Counted from the first letter of the stretch, positions 1-9,168 are shown. The stretch: DNA of 64,000 nucleotides from Myxococcales bacterium (GCA_016712525.1 JADJQX010000001.1:2046001-2110000); one strand, 5' to 3'. The notes: generated by a model from the sequence alone, not told the origin. Numbers and translations: made by a program.

Positions 1-21
1 AGGACAAGCGCTGACGCCGCG

Positions 22-1899
22 TCAGGGCGACAGATCGCTCACCTCGAAGGCGCCGCGCGTCGTGACCGTGCGGCGGACGAGCTGCGAGGCGACGGGGTCG
101 TCGGGCGCGTAGGGGCGGAGCTCGTCGAGCACCTTCGAGAGGTTCTCTCGTTCACCGATGGCGCCGAGGCCGAGGGCGCGCGCGCGGAGCAGGTGGGCGA
201 CGAGCCGCTGGAGCCCTACGTCGCGGCCGGGGCCGGCGACCTCGTTCGTCAAAAATGCCCGTCGTTTCGCGGCTTTCTCGAGGGCGAGGCGCCGGTCGCT
301 CGGGCCCTGCGGCTCGGGCTCGAAGCGGGAGAAGAGGCCGTCGGGGACGAGGTGCTTCGCGAGGCTCGGCTTCCACTTCGGGTCGAACGTGAGCAGCAGC
401 GGGCGCGCGGCGCCGAGGGCCGAGAGCGACCACTCCTCCGGGAGCGTGCCGAGGGCGAGGTCGCGGTAGAGCCCGGCGAGCTTCGGCTCGAAGTCGACCG
501 CGTCGCGCGCGAGCGTGCTCTTGAGATCGTAGGTCGGAAAGAGCTCGATGTCCTCGCGCGCGAGGCCCGCGGCGCGCGTGGCCTGGATGCGCTCGAGCAC
601 ACGCGGGTCGGACACGAGCACGATCGCCGCGGGGGGAGCCGGGCCGAGCGACGCGACAGCGAAGGCGTGCGCCGCGTTCTTCGAGAGCGTCTGGCGGCGC
701 GTGAAGGCGTCGTCCGCGGCGCGCACCGGGAGCGTCCACTCGAGCACGACGAGCAACGCCGCGCTCGCCGGAGCGAACGGTACCTTCACGGCGCGCACGC
801 GGCGCACGAGCTCGAAGAGGCCCGACCCCGCGAACGCGCCTGCCGCGGCGAGCGCGACGAGCACGAGCGCCGAGTACCGAACAGGTCCGAACGACAGATC
901 GAGGGCACGCGAAAGGGGCGCGCCGAGGGTGAGCACGAGCAGCACGGCGCCACGCGCGCGTGTCTCTCGGTTCGCGAGCGTGAGGTACGCGCCGAACGCC
1001 GCGGCGCCACCGAAGAGGAACCCGACGTCGTCTCGAACGAACACGCGCACGGACGAGCGCGCGAGCGCCGTTTCGCCGAGCGGCGCGCCGAAGAGCTCAC
1101 GGCTCGCGGTCAGCGGGCTGCCCTTGGTCGCCAGAGCGAGAGCGAGCGGCACGAGGCCGAGGGCGAACGCCGCCACCACCCGGAGCGCGCGCCGACGTGA
1201 CGGAAGAGACGGCTTTTTCCCTGCGAACGCCAGCGGCACGAGCGCCGCGACGAGCGCCACCGCGCCGACGAGGGGCTCCCACCCGAACGCACATCCGATC
1301 ACGAAGGCCAACCGAGCGGCGCCCGGTTTCTCTTCGAGGCCGAGGTAGGCCGCGAGCAGCACGAGCGTGGCTCCGGTCGCCGTGCCCCCGACAGCGGAGC
1401 CCTCGACTTGCCAGGGAGGCGAAGCGAACGCGGTGATCACCCCGAGGGCCACGACCGCGTGCGAGAGGCGAGATTTTGGCTTCTTCGTGCCATCTCCACG
1501 CGCGAGGGGCTCGCCGAGGAGGAACGTCAGCCACGCCCCGAGCCCGCACACGACGGCCACGGCGAGGCTCGCTCGAAACGCACGTGTACCGAGGGGGAGG
1601 GCCATGAACGGGGCCGCGAGCCACGCATCGAGCGCGCGAAAGACGCCGGTGAACCCGAGCCCGAGCACACGGAGCGTCGCCGCGTCGTGGGTGGCCGCGG
1701 GGCTCGAGCGCGCCCCGAGGATGGCGACGGCGACCGGCGCGACGAAGCAGAGCCACGCGAACACGAGGCCCGTCCGCCCCCCGCTCGTGGGCGCGGGCGA
1801 CGCGTCTCTCGTCGACGACGAAGGCTTCGGGTCGGAGGCCACGCCCCCACGTATCAGAGGGGCCGCGAGAGGGGAAAATTCCCAGTGAAGATGCCCCAC
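22..1899 (-). CDS. Multi-pass membrane protein, DUF2723-like
   Basis: Integral membrane protein of up to 625 residues with roughly ten hydrophobic segments in the first 390 residues and a soluble C-terminal region of about 220. The arrangement (membrane part with a short WQVEG loop near residue 165, then a globular tail starting with an IVLVSDPRVLERI-type strand) resembles DUF2723/GT117 membrane glycosyltransferase-like proteins, but the match is by general pattern only. The longest start is a GTG at 1899; a second GTG at 1842, just before the SDPKPSSS linker, is an equally plausible start and gives 606 residues. It is divergent from aspS and has no partner gene on its strand in the window. 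Confidence 0.7.
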   Translation of the reverse strand: MGHLHWEFSPLAAPLIRGGVASDPKPSSSTRDASPAPTSGGRTGLVFAWLCFVAPVAVAILGARSSPAATHDAATLRVLGLGFTGVFRALDAWLAAPFMALPLGTRAFRASLAVAVVCGLGAWLTFLLGEPLARGDGTKKPKSRLSHAVVALGVITAFASPPWQVEGSAVGGTATGATLVLLAAYLGLEEKPGAARLAFVIGCAFGWEPLVGAVALVAALVPLAFAGKKPSLPSRRRALRVVAAFALGLVPLALALATKGSPLTASRELFGAPLGETALARSSVRVFVRDDVGFLFGGAAAFGAYLTLANRETRARGAVLLVLTLGAPLSRALDLSFGPVRYSALVLVALAAAGAFAGSGLFELVRRVRAVKVPFAPASAALLVVLEWTLPVRAADDAFTRRQTLSKNAAHAFAVASLGPAPPAAIVLVSDPRVLERIQATRAAGLAREDIELFPTYDLKSTLARDAVDFEPKLAGLYRDLALGTLPEEWSLSALGAARPLLLTFDPKWKPSLAKHLVPDGLFSRFEPEPQGPSDRRLALEKAAKRRAFLTNEVAGPGRDVGLQRLVAHLLRARALGLGAIGERENLSKVLDELRPYAPDDPVASQLVRRTVTTRGAFEVSDLSP

Positions 1900-1997
1900 C
1901 CGAAGCGGACGACGCCGCGCGTCGCCCGGCTCCCACGAACGCGGTCGAAGGTGCTAGCCTCCGCCCGGTTTCCCCCTTCATCCGTGTAGGAGTCCAA

Positions 1998-3884
1998 GTG
2001 GCAAGGTTCATCGACGAGCTCAAGCGCACCCACCACAACGCCGCCCTCCGTGGCGCGAACGTCGGCGAGGAGGTCGTCCTCTTCGGCTGGGTCGCGAGCT
2101 ACCGCGATCACGGCGGGTGCGTCTTCGTCGACCTCCGCGACCGCGAGGGCATCACGCAGATCGTGTTCGACCCCGACCTCAAGGGCCACGGCGAGGCCCC
2201 GAAGGACGCCTACACCCGCGCGCAGGCCCTCCGGTCCGAGTGGGTCATCGGCATTCGTGGCGTCGTCGTGAGCCGCGGCAAGAACGTGAACCCGAAGCTC
2301 CCCACGGGCGAGATCGAGATCCACGCGATCGAGCTCACCGTCTTCAACAAAGCCGAGACGCCGCCCTTCGAGATCGTCGACGACATCGAGACGGGCGAGG
2401 AAAAACGCCTTCAATACAGGTACTTGGACCTGCGTCGCGCCCCCCTCCAGCACACGCTCCGCGTGCGCCACCGCATCAACCAGACGGTGCGCCGCTACTT
2501 CGACGACCAGGGCTTCCTCGAGCTCGAGACGCCCTTCATGGTGAAGTACACGCCCGGCGGCGCGCGAAACTTCCTCGTCCCGAGCCGCCTCCACCAGGGC
2601 AAGTTCTACGCGCTCGCGGAGAGCCCGCAGCTCTTCAAGCAGCTCTACATGGTGGCGGGCTTCGACCGCTACTTCCAGATCGTGAAGTGCTTCCGCGACG
2701 AGGACCTCCGCCTCGATCGCCAGCCCGAGTTCACGCAGATCGACGTCGAGATGTCGTTCGTCTCCCAAGACGACGTCTTCAAGACGATGGAGGGCCTCGT
2801 CTTCGGCATCTGGAAGACGGTGCTCGGCATCGATTTGAAGGAAAAATACCCGTCGGGGCGCTTCCCGCAGATGCCCTTCTCCGAGTCGATGGAGAAGTAC
2901 GGCAACGACAAACCCGACCTCCGCTTCGACCTCCCCCACACCGACGTGACCGACGAGATCATCGCGCACGCGGGCGGTGGCGTGCCCTTCTGGAAAGACA
3001 TCGCCGACAAGTTCACGAGCGGCCAGTACCGCCGCGATCTGCCCGCCGAGATCGTGAAGGCCATGCGCATCCCGGCCGACGTCGCGGGCAAGCTCTCGCG
3101 CGCCGAGCTCGACAAGCTCGAGGACTTCGTGAAGGGAATGGGCGCGAAGGGCCTCGCGCGCGCCAAGGTCGACGGCACCGGCGCGTGGACGCAGTCGCCG
3201 CTCGCGAAGATGCTCGGCGAAGGGCTGCGCGGCGCGCTCAACGCCAAGATCGGCGCAAAAGAAGGCGATTTGCTCTTCTTCCAGTTCGGCAAAGAGTCCG
3301 TCGTGCACACGGTCATGGCGAACCTCCGCCTGCACCTCGCGAAGAAGCTCGGCATGATCCCCGAGTTCGGGCACGGCGGGAAATTCGAGTTCCTCTGGGT
3401 CGTGAACCCGCCGCTCTTCGAGTACGACGACGACAAGAAGACCTGGGCTGCGGCGCACCACGCGTTCACGCGCCCGCACGACGAGTGCGTCGAGCTGCTC
3501 GACAAGGACCCGGGCAAGGTCCTCTGTTACCGGTACGACCTCGTCTTGAACGGCTTCGAGATCGGCGGTGGCTCCATCCGTCTCCACGATCCCGAGGTGC
3601 AGGCGAAGGTGTTCCAGGCGCTCGGCATCGGCCCCGAAGAGGCGCGGCAGAAGTTCGGCTTCTTGCTCGACGCGCTCAAGTACGGCGCGCCTCCGCACGG
3701 TGGCATGGCCATCGGCATGGATCGCCTCGCGATGCTCCTCTCGGGCGCGGAGAGCCTCCGCGACGTCATCCCGTTCCCGAAGACGCAGAAGGGCACCGAC
3801 CTCATGACGGACGCGCCCAACCAGGTCACCCCGGAGCAGCTCGCCGAGCTCCGCATCCGGACGATCGAGCCCGCCGCAACATGA
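1998..3884 (+). CDS. aspS: Aspartyl-tRNA synthetase
   Basis: Class II synthetase that charges tRNA-Asp (or tRNA-Asp and tRNA-Asn, if non-discriminating) in the cytoplasm. The N-terminal OB-fold anticodon domain (GWVASYRDHGG, near residue 30) is followed by the catalytic core with motif 2 (FRDEDLRLDRQPEFTQID, about residue 233), a bacterial GAD insertion domain (about 300-430) and motif 3 (GMAIGMDRLAMLL, about 570). At 628 residues it is slightly longer than the usual bacterial enzyme of about 590. The GTG start at 1998 is preceded by TAGGAG seven bases upstream. Its TGA overlaps the ATG of the next gene (ATGA). Confidence 0.97.
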   Translation: MARFIDELKRTHHNAALRGANVGEEVVLFGWVASYRDHGGCVFVDLRDREGITQIVFDPDLKGHGEAPKDAYTRAQALRSEWVIGIRGVVVSRGKNVNPKLPTGEIEIHAIELTVFNKAETPPFEIVDDIETGEEKRLQYRYLDLRRAPLQHTLRVRHRINQTVRRYFDDQGFLELETPFMVKYTPGGARNFLVPSRLHQGKFYALAESPQLFKQLYMVAGFDRYFQIVKCFRDEDLRLDRQPEFTQIDVEMSFVSQDDVFKTMEGLVFGIWKTVLGIDLKEKYPSGRFPQMPFSESMEKYGNDKPDLRFDLPHTDVTDEIIAHAGGGVPFWKDIADKFTSGQYRRDLPAEIVKAMRIPADVAGKLSRAELDKLEDFVKGMGAKGLARAKVDGTGAWTQSPLAKMLGEGLRGALNAKIGAKEGDLLFFQFGKESVVHTVMANLRLHLAKKLGMIPEFGHGGKFEFLWVVNPPLFEYDDDKKTWAAAHHAFTRPHDECVELLDKDPGKVLCYRYDLVLNGFEIGGGSIRLHDPEVQAKVFQALGIGPEEARQKFGFLLDALKYGAPPHGGMAIGMDRLAMLLSGAESLRDVIPFPKTQKGTDLMTDAPNQVTPEQLAELRIRTIEPAAT

Positions 3885-4405
3885 GGGCAAGTGCGCGAAA
3901 GTACGCGATATTTGCTCCGCTCCTGCTCGCGGCAGGGGCGGGGCTCGTCGCGCTCGTCGCGTGCGAGAACCAGTCGGGCACGTACGTCTACCGCGGCCGA
4001 AAATACGACCCAGGGACGAAGTGCCTCGAGGCCCCACGCGCGCTCGACGTGATCGAGGTCGAGCAGCTCCCCGCGCTCTGTGTCGACACGTGCCTCACGC
4101 AGAAAGACTACGACGGCGGGCTCGCGGTGTACGTGAGCCAGACGTGCCCTCCGTACCCACCGGGGTTCGACGTGAGCGGAAAAGAGCCTCTCTGCGTGCC
4201 GGCGCTCGAAGCTGCGAAGAATGCGTCGGGGTGCATCCCCCCACCGCCCGACGGTGGCCCCGACGCGAGCGGCGACGCCGACACGCCCGACGCGAGCACG
4301 CCCGACGCGAGCACGCCCGACGCCAGCGACGCGAGCATTCCCGACGCGGGAGACGCGAGCACGCTCGACGCTGGCGACGCGTCGGCCGACGTGGGGCCGG
4401 GCTGA
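3881..4405 (+). CDS. Lipoprotein with Asp-Ala-Ser/Pro-Thr linker
   Basis: Predicted secreted lipoprotein of 174 residues. A basic N-terminus and hydrophobic stretch end in the lipobox LVAC near residue 27. The mature part has seven further cysteines in about 90 residues (for example LCVDTC and CIPPPP), suggesting disulfides. The C-terminus is a low-complexity tail of repeated PDAS units, a linker type common in myxobacterial exported proteins. It starts inside the aspS stop codon (ATGA), so translation may be coupled, although no functional link to aspS is evident. Function unknown. Confidence 0.8.
   Translation: MRASARKYAIFAPLLLAAGAGLVALVACENQSGTYVYRGRKYDPGTKCLEAPRALDVIEVEQLPALCVDTCLTQKDYDGGLAVYVSQTCPPYPPGFDVSGKEPLCVPALEAAKNASGCIPPPPDGGPDASGDADTPDASTPDASTPDASDASIPDAGDASTLDAGDASADVGPG
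4282..4326 (+). repeat. Three tandem 15-base units inside the lipoprotein tail
   Basis: Three consecutive copies of cacgcccgacgcgag (the last with one change) encode the repeated TPDAS peptide. This is a coding microsatellite-like array whose copy number could vary by slippage without breaking the frame. Confidence 0.8.
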
Positions 4406-4439
4406 GCGAGCGGCTGCCGCGGAGGCCCTGGTTAGGAGA

Positions 4440-4465
4440 GAGGCCGACGATTCGTGGTCGGCCTC
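4440..4465. terminator. Hairpin between convergent genes, copy A of a dispersed family
   Basis: A perfect 9-base stem (GAGGCCGAC / GTCGGCCTC) with loop GATTCGTG lies between the end of the lipoprotein gene and the end of the haemoglobin gene. It can act as a terminator on either strand although no T-run follows. Flanks and loop resemble the hairpins at 35738 and 42350. Confidence 0.6.
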
Positions 4466-4478
4466 GCGAGGCTTAGAT

Positions 4479-4907
4479 TTAACGGTTTCGGAGCATCTCG
4501 GCGACCTCGGAGAAGCGCTGATCGAGGAACGCGCGGAGCCTGCCCGAGACGCCGCGTTCGTCCATCGCGCGGGTCATGCAGCGCAGCCACGCGTCGCGCA
4601 TGTCGGCCCCGACGACGAGGTGCGCGTGCCGCATGCGGAGGCGCGGGTGCCCGTGCTTCTGCATGTACTCTTGGGGGCCACCGAGCCAGCCCACCAAGAA
4701 GAGGCCGAACCTGTCCCGGGCGCCACGGCTCACCTTCCCGTGCTCGTCGAGCTCGTGGAGCTTGGCGAGGGCGGGCTCGTGGGCGTCCATGGCGTCGTAG
4801 AAGGCCTCGGAGAGGGCCAGCGTGGCCTCGCGGCCGCCGAGGAGATCGTACGGGGTGACGGCGTCTTCGACTTCGGGCATCGCGCTCGCGACCATAGCGT
4901 GGTTCAT
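4479..4907 (-). CDS. Group II truncated haemoglobin
   Basis: Small haem protein of up to 142 residues, probably binding O2 or NO in the cytoplasm. The fold is recognisable from the YDLLGG start (residues 20-25), FLVGWLGGPQEYMQKHGHP (70-88), a predicted proximal His in RMRH (about 94) and the Trp of MRDAWL (about 107), which is characteristic of group II globins. The start is uncertain. ATG at 4907 leaves only ten bases to the divergent kynureninase-like gene, whereas ATG at 4880 (MPEVEDAV) would give a more typical length and leave room for a promoter. Confidence 0.9.
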   Translation of the reverse strand: MNHAMVASAMPEVEDAVTPYDLLGGREATLALSEAFYDAMDAHEPALAKLHELDEHGKVSRGARDRFGLFLVGWLGGPQEYMQKHGHPRLRMRHAHLVVGADMRDAWLRCMTRAMDERGVSGRLRAFLDQRFSEVAEMLRNR

Positions 4908-4917
4908 TGCCGCGTCG

Positions 4918-6087
4918 ATGGACTTGCCGATCGATCCGCACTCGCTCAGGCCCCACTACCGCGCGTTTCTCCGTGAGGGGCGCGTCCTCCTCACCGGGCA
5001 CTCGCACCAAGCGTGGCCCGACGTGGCCCGCGAAGGCATGCTCGCGGCCTTCGACGCGGCCGCGGAGCACGTCGACGACAAGTGGGGTGCAGCCTTTGCG
5101 GCGGCCGACGCCGTGCGCGAAGGGGTTGCGTCGCGCCTCGGCACGCGGGCCCGCGACGTGGCGCTCGGGGCGAGCACGCACGACCTCGTCGTGAGGCTCC
5201 TGTCGGCTCTCCCGCTGGACAAAAAGAGGCACATCGTCACCACGTCGGGCGAGTTTCACACGCTCCATCGTCAGCTCTCGCGGCTCGCCGAAGAGGGCGT
5301 CGAGGTCGACTTCGTCGAGCCCTTCCCGTTGACGACGCTCGCCGAGCGCCTCGCCGCCAAGGTGCGATACGACACGGCCGCCCTCTTCGTGTCGACCGTG
5401 CTGTTCGAGTCGAGCTCGGTCGTCCCGAACCTCGCCTCGGCGGTGGCCGCGGCGCGCGCGAAGGGCGCCGAGGTGGTGCTCGACGCGTACCACCACTTCA
5501 TGGTCCGGCCCTTCCGCGCCGCCGACTTCGGCGACGTGTTCGTTTTGGGTGGAGGATACAAGTATGCCCAGTGGGGCGAGGGCGTGTGCTTCATGACCGT
5601 CCCCGAGGGGTGCGAGCTGCGGCCCGTGGTCACGGGCTGGTTCTCCGACTTCGCCCACCTCTCGGCCCCGCGCGACGGCGCGAAGGTCACCTACGGGCCC
5701 TCGCTCGCCGAGCGCTTCGCCGGGTCGACGTACGACCCCACGAGCCACTTCCGCGCGGCGGCGGTGCTCCGCTTCTTCGACGAGCAGGGGCTCACGGTGG
5801 CGAGGCTCTCGGAGAGCTACACCCGCCAGACCGAGCGGATCGGCGACGCGCTCCGGGATCACGGCCACGACGTGGTGACGCCGAAGGGCGCGGACGCCCG
5901 CGGAGGGTTCGTCGCGGTCCGTGTCGCGAACCCCGACGAGGTCATCGCCCTGTCGCGCCGCGACGGTGTCATGTTCGACGCGCGCGGCTCGATCGTGCGC
6001 CTCGGGCCCGCCCCCTACGTGACCGACGAGGAGCTCGATCGGGGAGTGTCCGTGTTTGTCTCACATGCACGCCAAGCCGGGCGATGA
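4918..6087 (+). CDS. Kynureninase-like PLP-dependent enzyme (class V fold)
   Basis: Fold-type I PLP enzyme of 389 residues. The order of motifs fits kynureninase and relatives: a GHSHQAW substrate segment near residue 22, the cofactor-binding acid in LDAYHH (about 187), the Schiff-base Lys in GGGYKYAQWGEG (about 217) and the FAGSTYDPTSHFRAA segment that closes the active site (about 265). The reaction may be hydrolysis of kynurenine to anthranilate, but no other tryptophan-degradation gene lies nearby, so a related hydrolase or lyase activity is possible. The start is the ATG immediately before DLPIDPHSL; it faces the haemoglobin gene. Confidence 0.85.
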   Translation: MDLPIDPHSLRPHYRAFLREGRVLLTGHSHQAWPDVAREGMLAAFDAAAEHVDDKWGAAFAAADAVREGVASRLGTRARDVALGASTHDLVVRLLSALPLDKKRHIVTTSGEFHTLHRQLSRLAEEGVEVDFVEPFPLTTLAERLAAKVRYDTAALFVSTVLFESSSVVPNLASAVAAARAKGAEVVLDAYHHFMVRPFRAADFGDVFVLGGGYKYAQWGEGVCFMTVPEGCELRPVVTGWFSDFAHLSAPRDGAKVTYGPSLAERFAGSTYDPTSHFRAAAVLRFFDEQGLTVARLSESYTRQTERIGDALRDHGHDVVTPKGADARGGFVAVRVANPDEVIALSRRDGVMFDARGSIVRLGPAPYVTDEELDRGVSVFVSHARQAGR

Positions 6088-6183
6088 GCGCGCGTACTTG
6101 GCGGCGTCCATCGTGAATCGAACGCGCACGATCGTCGTCGGAGCCTGATACGCTCTCCGCAAATCTCGGACGAGGGAGGCCTT

Positions 6184-6855
6184 ATGAACATCGACAAGAA
6201 GCGCTTTTTGGCCCTGACGGGCGTCATCGCGGCCGCGAGCGGCATCGCCACCATGCAGGCGTGCACGCTCACCGTGAACGGGGGCGACCCCGACGGCGCG
6301 GCCCCCATCCCCACCGTCGACTCGAGCTCTCAAGATCCGGACGGCAGCGTGCCCGTCGACTCGTCCTCGCCCGACACGTCGACCAGCGACGCCACCACGG
6401 CCGACGCCGCCGACGGGGCCACCTGCCTCGGCGACGACAAGATGCTGAACCCGCCGTGCGCCTCGTTCGTGAACGAAGCGGGCACGACGTGCGCGGGCTC
6501 GCCAGCCGGCCAGTCGTACTGCCCGGCCACCAAGGCCCACTTCGTGAACGGTGTCTCGCGCGAGATCATGGAGTGTCTCAAGCTCGCGCCCACGTGCGAG
6601 GCCGCACCGAACCCGCTCGAGAGCTGCACCTACAAGGCGCTCGACCGCGCGTGTACCCTGCCGGCGGCCAAGGCCCCCTGCCAGCAGGCGCTCACGAACT
6701 GCATGCAGTCGGGCGTCACCCCGACCATCGACCAAGCGAAGTGCGAGCGGTACTACTCGGGCCTCAGCCCGCAGGGCCAGCTCGGGTTCCAGAGCTGCAC
6801 GTCCGAGGGCTGCGGCCTCATCGAGACCTCGTTCTGTTTCCTCCCGGGGCAGTGA
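6184..6855 (+). CDS. Cys-rich putative lipoprotein
   Basis: Exported protein of 223 residues with a hydrophobic N-terminus and a possible lipobox (MQAC, about residue 27). A Ser/Asp/Thr-rich linker (about 35-80) precedes a compact domain with many cysteines spread over residues 82-220, probably disulfide-bonded. A GGAGG-type site lies just upstream (gagggaggcctt). No domain family recognised. It ends 13 bases before the Mur-ligase-like gene and may share its transcript. Confidence 0.8.
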   Translation: MNIDKKRFLALTGVIAAASGIATMQACTLTVNGGDPDGAAPIPTVDSSSQDPDGSVPVDSSSPDTSTSDATTADAADGATCLGDDKMLNPPCASFVNEAGTTCAGSPAGQSYCPATKAHFVNGVSREIMECLKLAPTCEAAPNPLESCTYKALDRACTLPAAKAPCQQALTNCMQSGVTPTIDQAKCERYYSGLSPQGQLGFQSCTSEGCGLIETSFCFLPGQ

Positions 6856-6868
6856 GCCTGGCCGCGCG

Positions 6869-8074
6869 GTGAGCCGACCCATCCTCGTTCCGGCGCCGCC
6901 CGCGTGGGCGAGGGACGTCCTCACCGTGGGCGTCACCGGCACCAACGGCAAGAGCACGACCACCACGTGGATCGCCGCGGCCCTCCGCTCGCTCGGGGGG
7001 CCCGTGGTGCGTGCCACGACGCTCGGCTTTTTCCTCGACGACGACGAGCTCGGCCTTGAAAAGTCCTACGACGGCTTCGTCGAGGCGATGCGGCGAGGCC
7101 ACGCGAAGGGCGCACGTCATGCCGCGATCGAGCTGACGAGCGAGGCGCTCGCGCGCGGGTTCGCGAAGGCATGGCCGTGCCGCGTCGCGGTGTTCACGAA
7201 CCTCACCCACGACCACCTCGACGCACACGGCTCGCCCGAGCACTATTTGGCGAGCAAAGCCCAGCTCTTCGTGGGGCTTTCGCCTGGGGACACGGCGATC
7301 TTGAACGCGCACGACGAGGCTTCTGCGCTCTTGGCCGAGGTGATCCCCGAAGGCGTGCGCAAGATCACCTACGGGGTGCCCACGCGCGGCGAGCCGTGTC
7401 TCCCGGTCGACGTGAGCGCCGGCGAGGTCACCCTCGACTGGGACGGCACGACCGTCTCGGTCACGGCCTTTGGCGAGGCGTGCTCCCTCCGCGTGCGCGC
7501 CGTCGGCGCCATCAACGCCGAGAACGCCCTCGCGGCTTGGCTCGGCGCGGAGGCCGCCGGTGTGCCTCGCGCGCAGGTGCTCGAGGCGCTCGCGTCGGTG
7601 CCCGCGCCGCCCGGTCGCTTCGAGGTCGTGCACCGCGAGCCGTTCGTCGTGGTCGACTACGCCCACACCCCCGACGCCCTCGCGCGGACCCTCGCCACGG
7701 CGCGCACGCTCGCCGATCTCCGGCCGGGCGCGCGCGTCACCGTCGTGTTCGGCGCGGGCGGCAAGCGCGACGTGCAGAAGCGCGAGCCCATGGGCCGCGC
7801 CGCGAGCGTCGCCGACACGGTGGTGCTCACGAGCGACAACCCCCGCGACGAAGATCCCGCCGACATCGCGCGGGAGATCGCGCGCGGCCTCGAAGGGCAC
7901 CCTCGCGTCGAGACGAGGCTCGACCGCCGTGACGCGATCACGTGGGCCGTGCGCGGCGCCTCGCGCGACGACGTGGTCGTGCTCGCGGGCATGGGGCACG
8001 AACGGGAGCAAGAGCGCGGCGGCCTTCGCGTCCCGTTCGTCGACGCGGACGTGGCTCTCGAGGCGCTCCGCTGA
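6869..8074 (+). CDS. Mur ligase family protein, MurE-like, without the N-terminal domain
   Basis: ATP-dependent amide ligase of 401 residues. The ATP loop VTGTNGKSTTTTW is only about 20 residues from the start, followed by the MurE-like FTNLTHDHLDAHGSPEHY, the GRFEVV/VVDYAHTPDAL segment and TSDNPRDEDP. In true MurE the DNPR motif reads the meso-diaminopimelate side chain. The roughly 90-residue N-terminal domain that holds the UDP moiety in MurE is absent, and the final GKGHE of MurE is GMGHE here. The GTG at 6869 is the only start between the preceding stop and the ATP loop. It may act on a peptidoglycan fragment or another acid rather than UDP-MurNAc-dipeptide. Confidence 0.85.
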   Translation: MSRPILVPAPPAWARDVLTVGVTGTNGKSTTTTWIAAALRSLGGPVVRATTLGFFLDDDELGLEKSYDGFVEAMRRGHAKGARHAAIELTSEALARGFAKAWPCRVAVFTNLTHDHLDAHGSPEHYLASKAQLFVGLSPGDTAILNAHDEASALLAEVIPEGVRKITYGVPTRGEPCLPVDVSAGEVTLDWDGTTVSVTAFGEACSLRVRAVGAINAENALAAWLGAEAAGVPRAQVLEALASVPAPPGRFEVVHREPFVVVDYAHTPDALARTLATARTLADLRPGARVTVVFGAGGKRDVQKREPMGRAASVADTVVLTSDNPRDEDPADIAREIARGLEGHPRVETRLDRRDAITWAVRGASRDDVVVLAGMGHEREQERGGLRVPFVDADVALEALR

Positions 8075-8088
8075 GCGACGATTCAGCG
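8069..8088. terminator. Short hairpin spanning both stop codons
   Basis: CGCTGA and TCAGCG form a 6-base stem with an 8-base loop. The stem contains the TGA of the Mur-ligase-like gene and, on the other strand, the TGA of the facing gene. Weak candidate for a shared terminator. Confidence 0.3.
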
Positions 8089-9078
8089 CGCGAGCAACGT
8101 GCGCAGCGCCTCGAGCGGGTTGAACCCGAGCATCTGCGACACGTCCGAGTCGCCCGCCGCGTCCTCGAGGGTGTCCCGCACGAGCGAGAAGAAGGGCTGA
8201 AATCGCTGGATCGCGGGTAGTTTACCGAGCTTTTCGGCGGCGAGCCTCGCCCCGTCGACGCCGAGCGCGAGCGCGATCGCCGGAGGCATCGGCGACACGG
8301 AGACGTCACGAACGGCGATCGCCTTGCCCCAGTCGCCGGGCTTGGCCTCGCGCTGGAGGCGCTTGAACGTGTCGTGCTCCGCGAACACGCCGAGGCCGAG
8401 CTCTCCGTAGGTCTCGGTCACGGTGCGTGTAAGATACAAGGAGTCGCGGCGCCAATCACCCGAGAGGTGACCCGTGTGCGCGAGCACGTCTTGGGGGCCG
8501 GCGAGCACGTCGAACCCGGGGCCCTTCCTCCGGAGGATCGCGGCCGTGTAGAGCTCGCCTTCTTCGAAGAGTCCCAGGACGACACATTTTCCCGAGGGGC
8601 AGACGGCGTCGATCGAGCGCTGCACGACGTTCGGGGTGGGCGGGGGAACCCCGTGGAGTCGCCTCGGCCACCGATCGAGGAGCCCTTCGGCCGTCATTTG
8701 CTGGATGATCGAGACGAGGATCAGCGTCTGCGCGGTGAGATCGTCCGTTCGGCGGATGCGGGCGCCGAAGCGCTCCATGACCTCTTCGAGGGCGTTCCGC
8801 TCGGCGCAGAACACCCACGAGGCCTCGTTTCGTTCGGCCAACCGCGGGAGCAGCGCCGCCCTCTCGGGGCCCGCGGCGGGGTAGGGCTCGCCCGGCGGGA
8901 GGCGCCCTCGCACCGAGTGGATCGCCTTCACGACGACGCCCTTGTCGTGCACGAGAAAGAGGCCTCCCTTGGGGCGATCGACCTCGCGCTCGGGCGGCGC
9001 GCTCGGCTTCCACAGCGCGAGGAAGCGCGTCCACGACTCGTGTGTCCAGCCTTCGAAGCGTACGTCCGCGGTCAGCAT
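8083..9078 (-). CDS. Conserved-looking protein of unknown function
   Basis: Predicted cytoplasmic protein of 331 residues with no signal peptide and no membrane segment. The sequence is globular throughout: FLVHDKGVVVKAIHSVRG near residue 45, a WVFCAERNALEEVMERFG segment near 95 and SIDAVCPSGKCVVLGLFEEGELYTAAILRRKG near 150-180. No catalytic motif was recognised. The ATG at 9078 was chosen as the first codon before the globular domain. It is divergent from another unknown gene at 9169, with about 90 bases between them. Convergent with the Mur-ligase-like gene. Confidence 0.75.
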   Translation of the reverse strand: MLTADVRFEGWTHESWTRFLALWKPSAPPEREVDRPKGGLFLVHDKGVVVKAIHSVRGRLPPGEPYPAAGPERAALLPRLAERNEASWVFCAERNALEEVMERFGARIRRTDDLTAQTLILVSIIQQMTAEGLLDRWPRRLHGVPPPTPNVVQRSIDAVCPSGKCVVLGLFEEGELYTAAILRRKGPGFDVLAGPQDVLAHTGHLSGDWRRDSLYLTRTVTETYGELGLGVFAEHDTFKRLQREAKPGDWGKAIAVRDVSVSPMPPAIALALGVDGARLAAEKLGKLPAIQRFQPFFSLVRDTLEDAAGDSDVSQMLGFNPLEALRTLLAR

Positions 9079-9168
9079 CGATCCCTCATCTCTACCATTC
9101 GCCGCCCCGGTGCGTGAGCCCGAGCGATAGGCGTGCACCTTCGTGCTTCGCGGGCTAAGGAGCGAGTC

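Noticed and set aside
1875..1890. GGGGAAAATTCCC near-palindrome upstream of the first gene as an operator
   Set aside because: It may lie inside the coding region if the GTG at 1899 is the start, and there is no second copy.
4282..4326. Repeated units that could suggest a CRISPR array
   Set aside because: Units are contiguous 15-mers with no spacers and encode a peptide repeat in frame.
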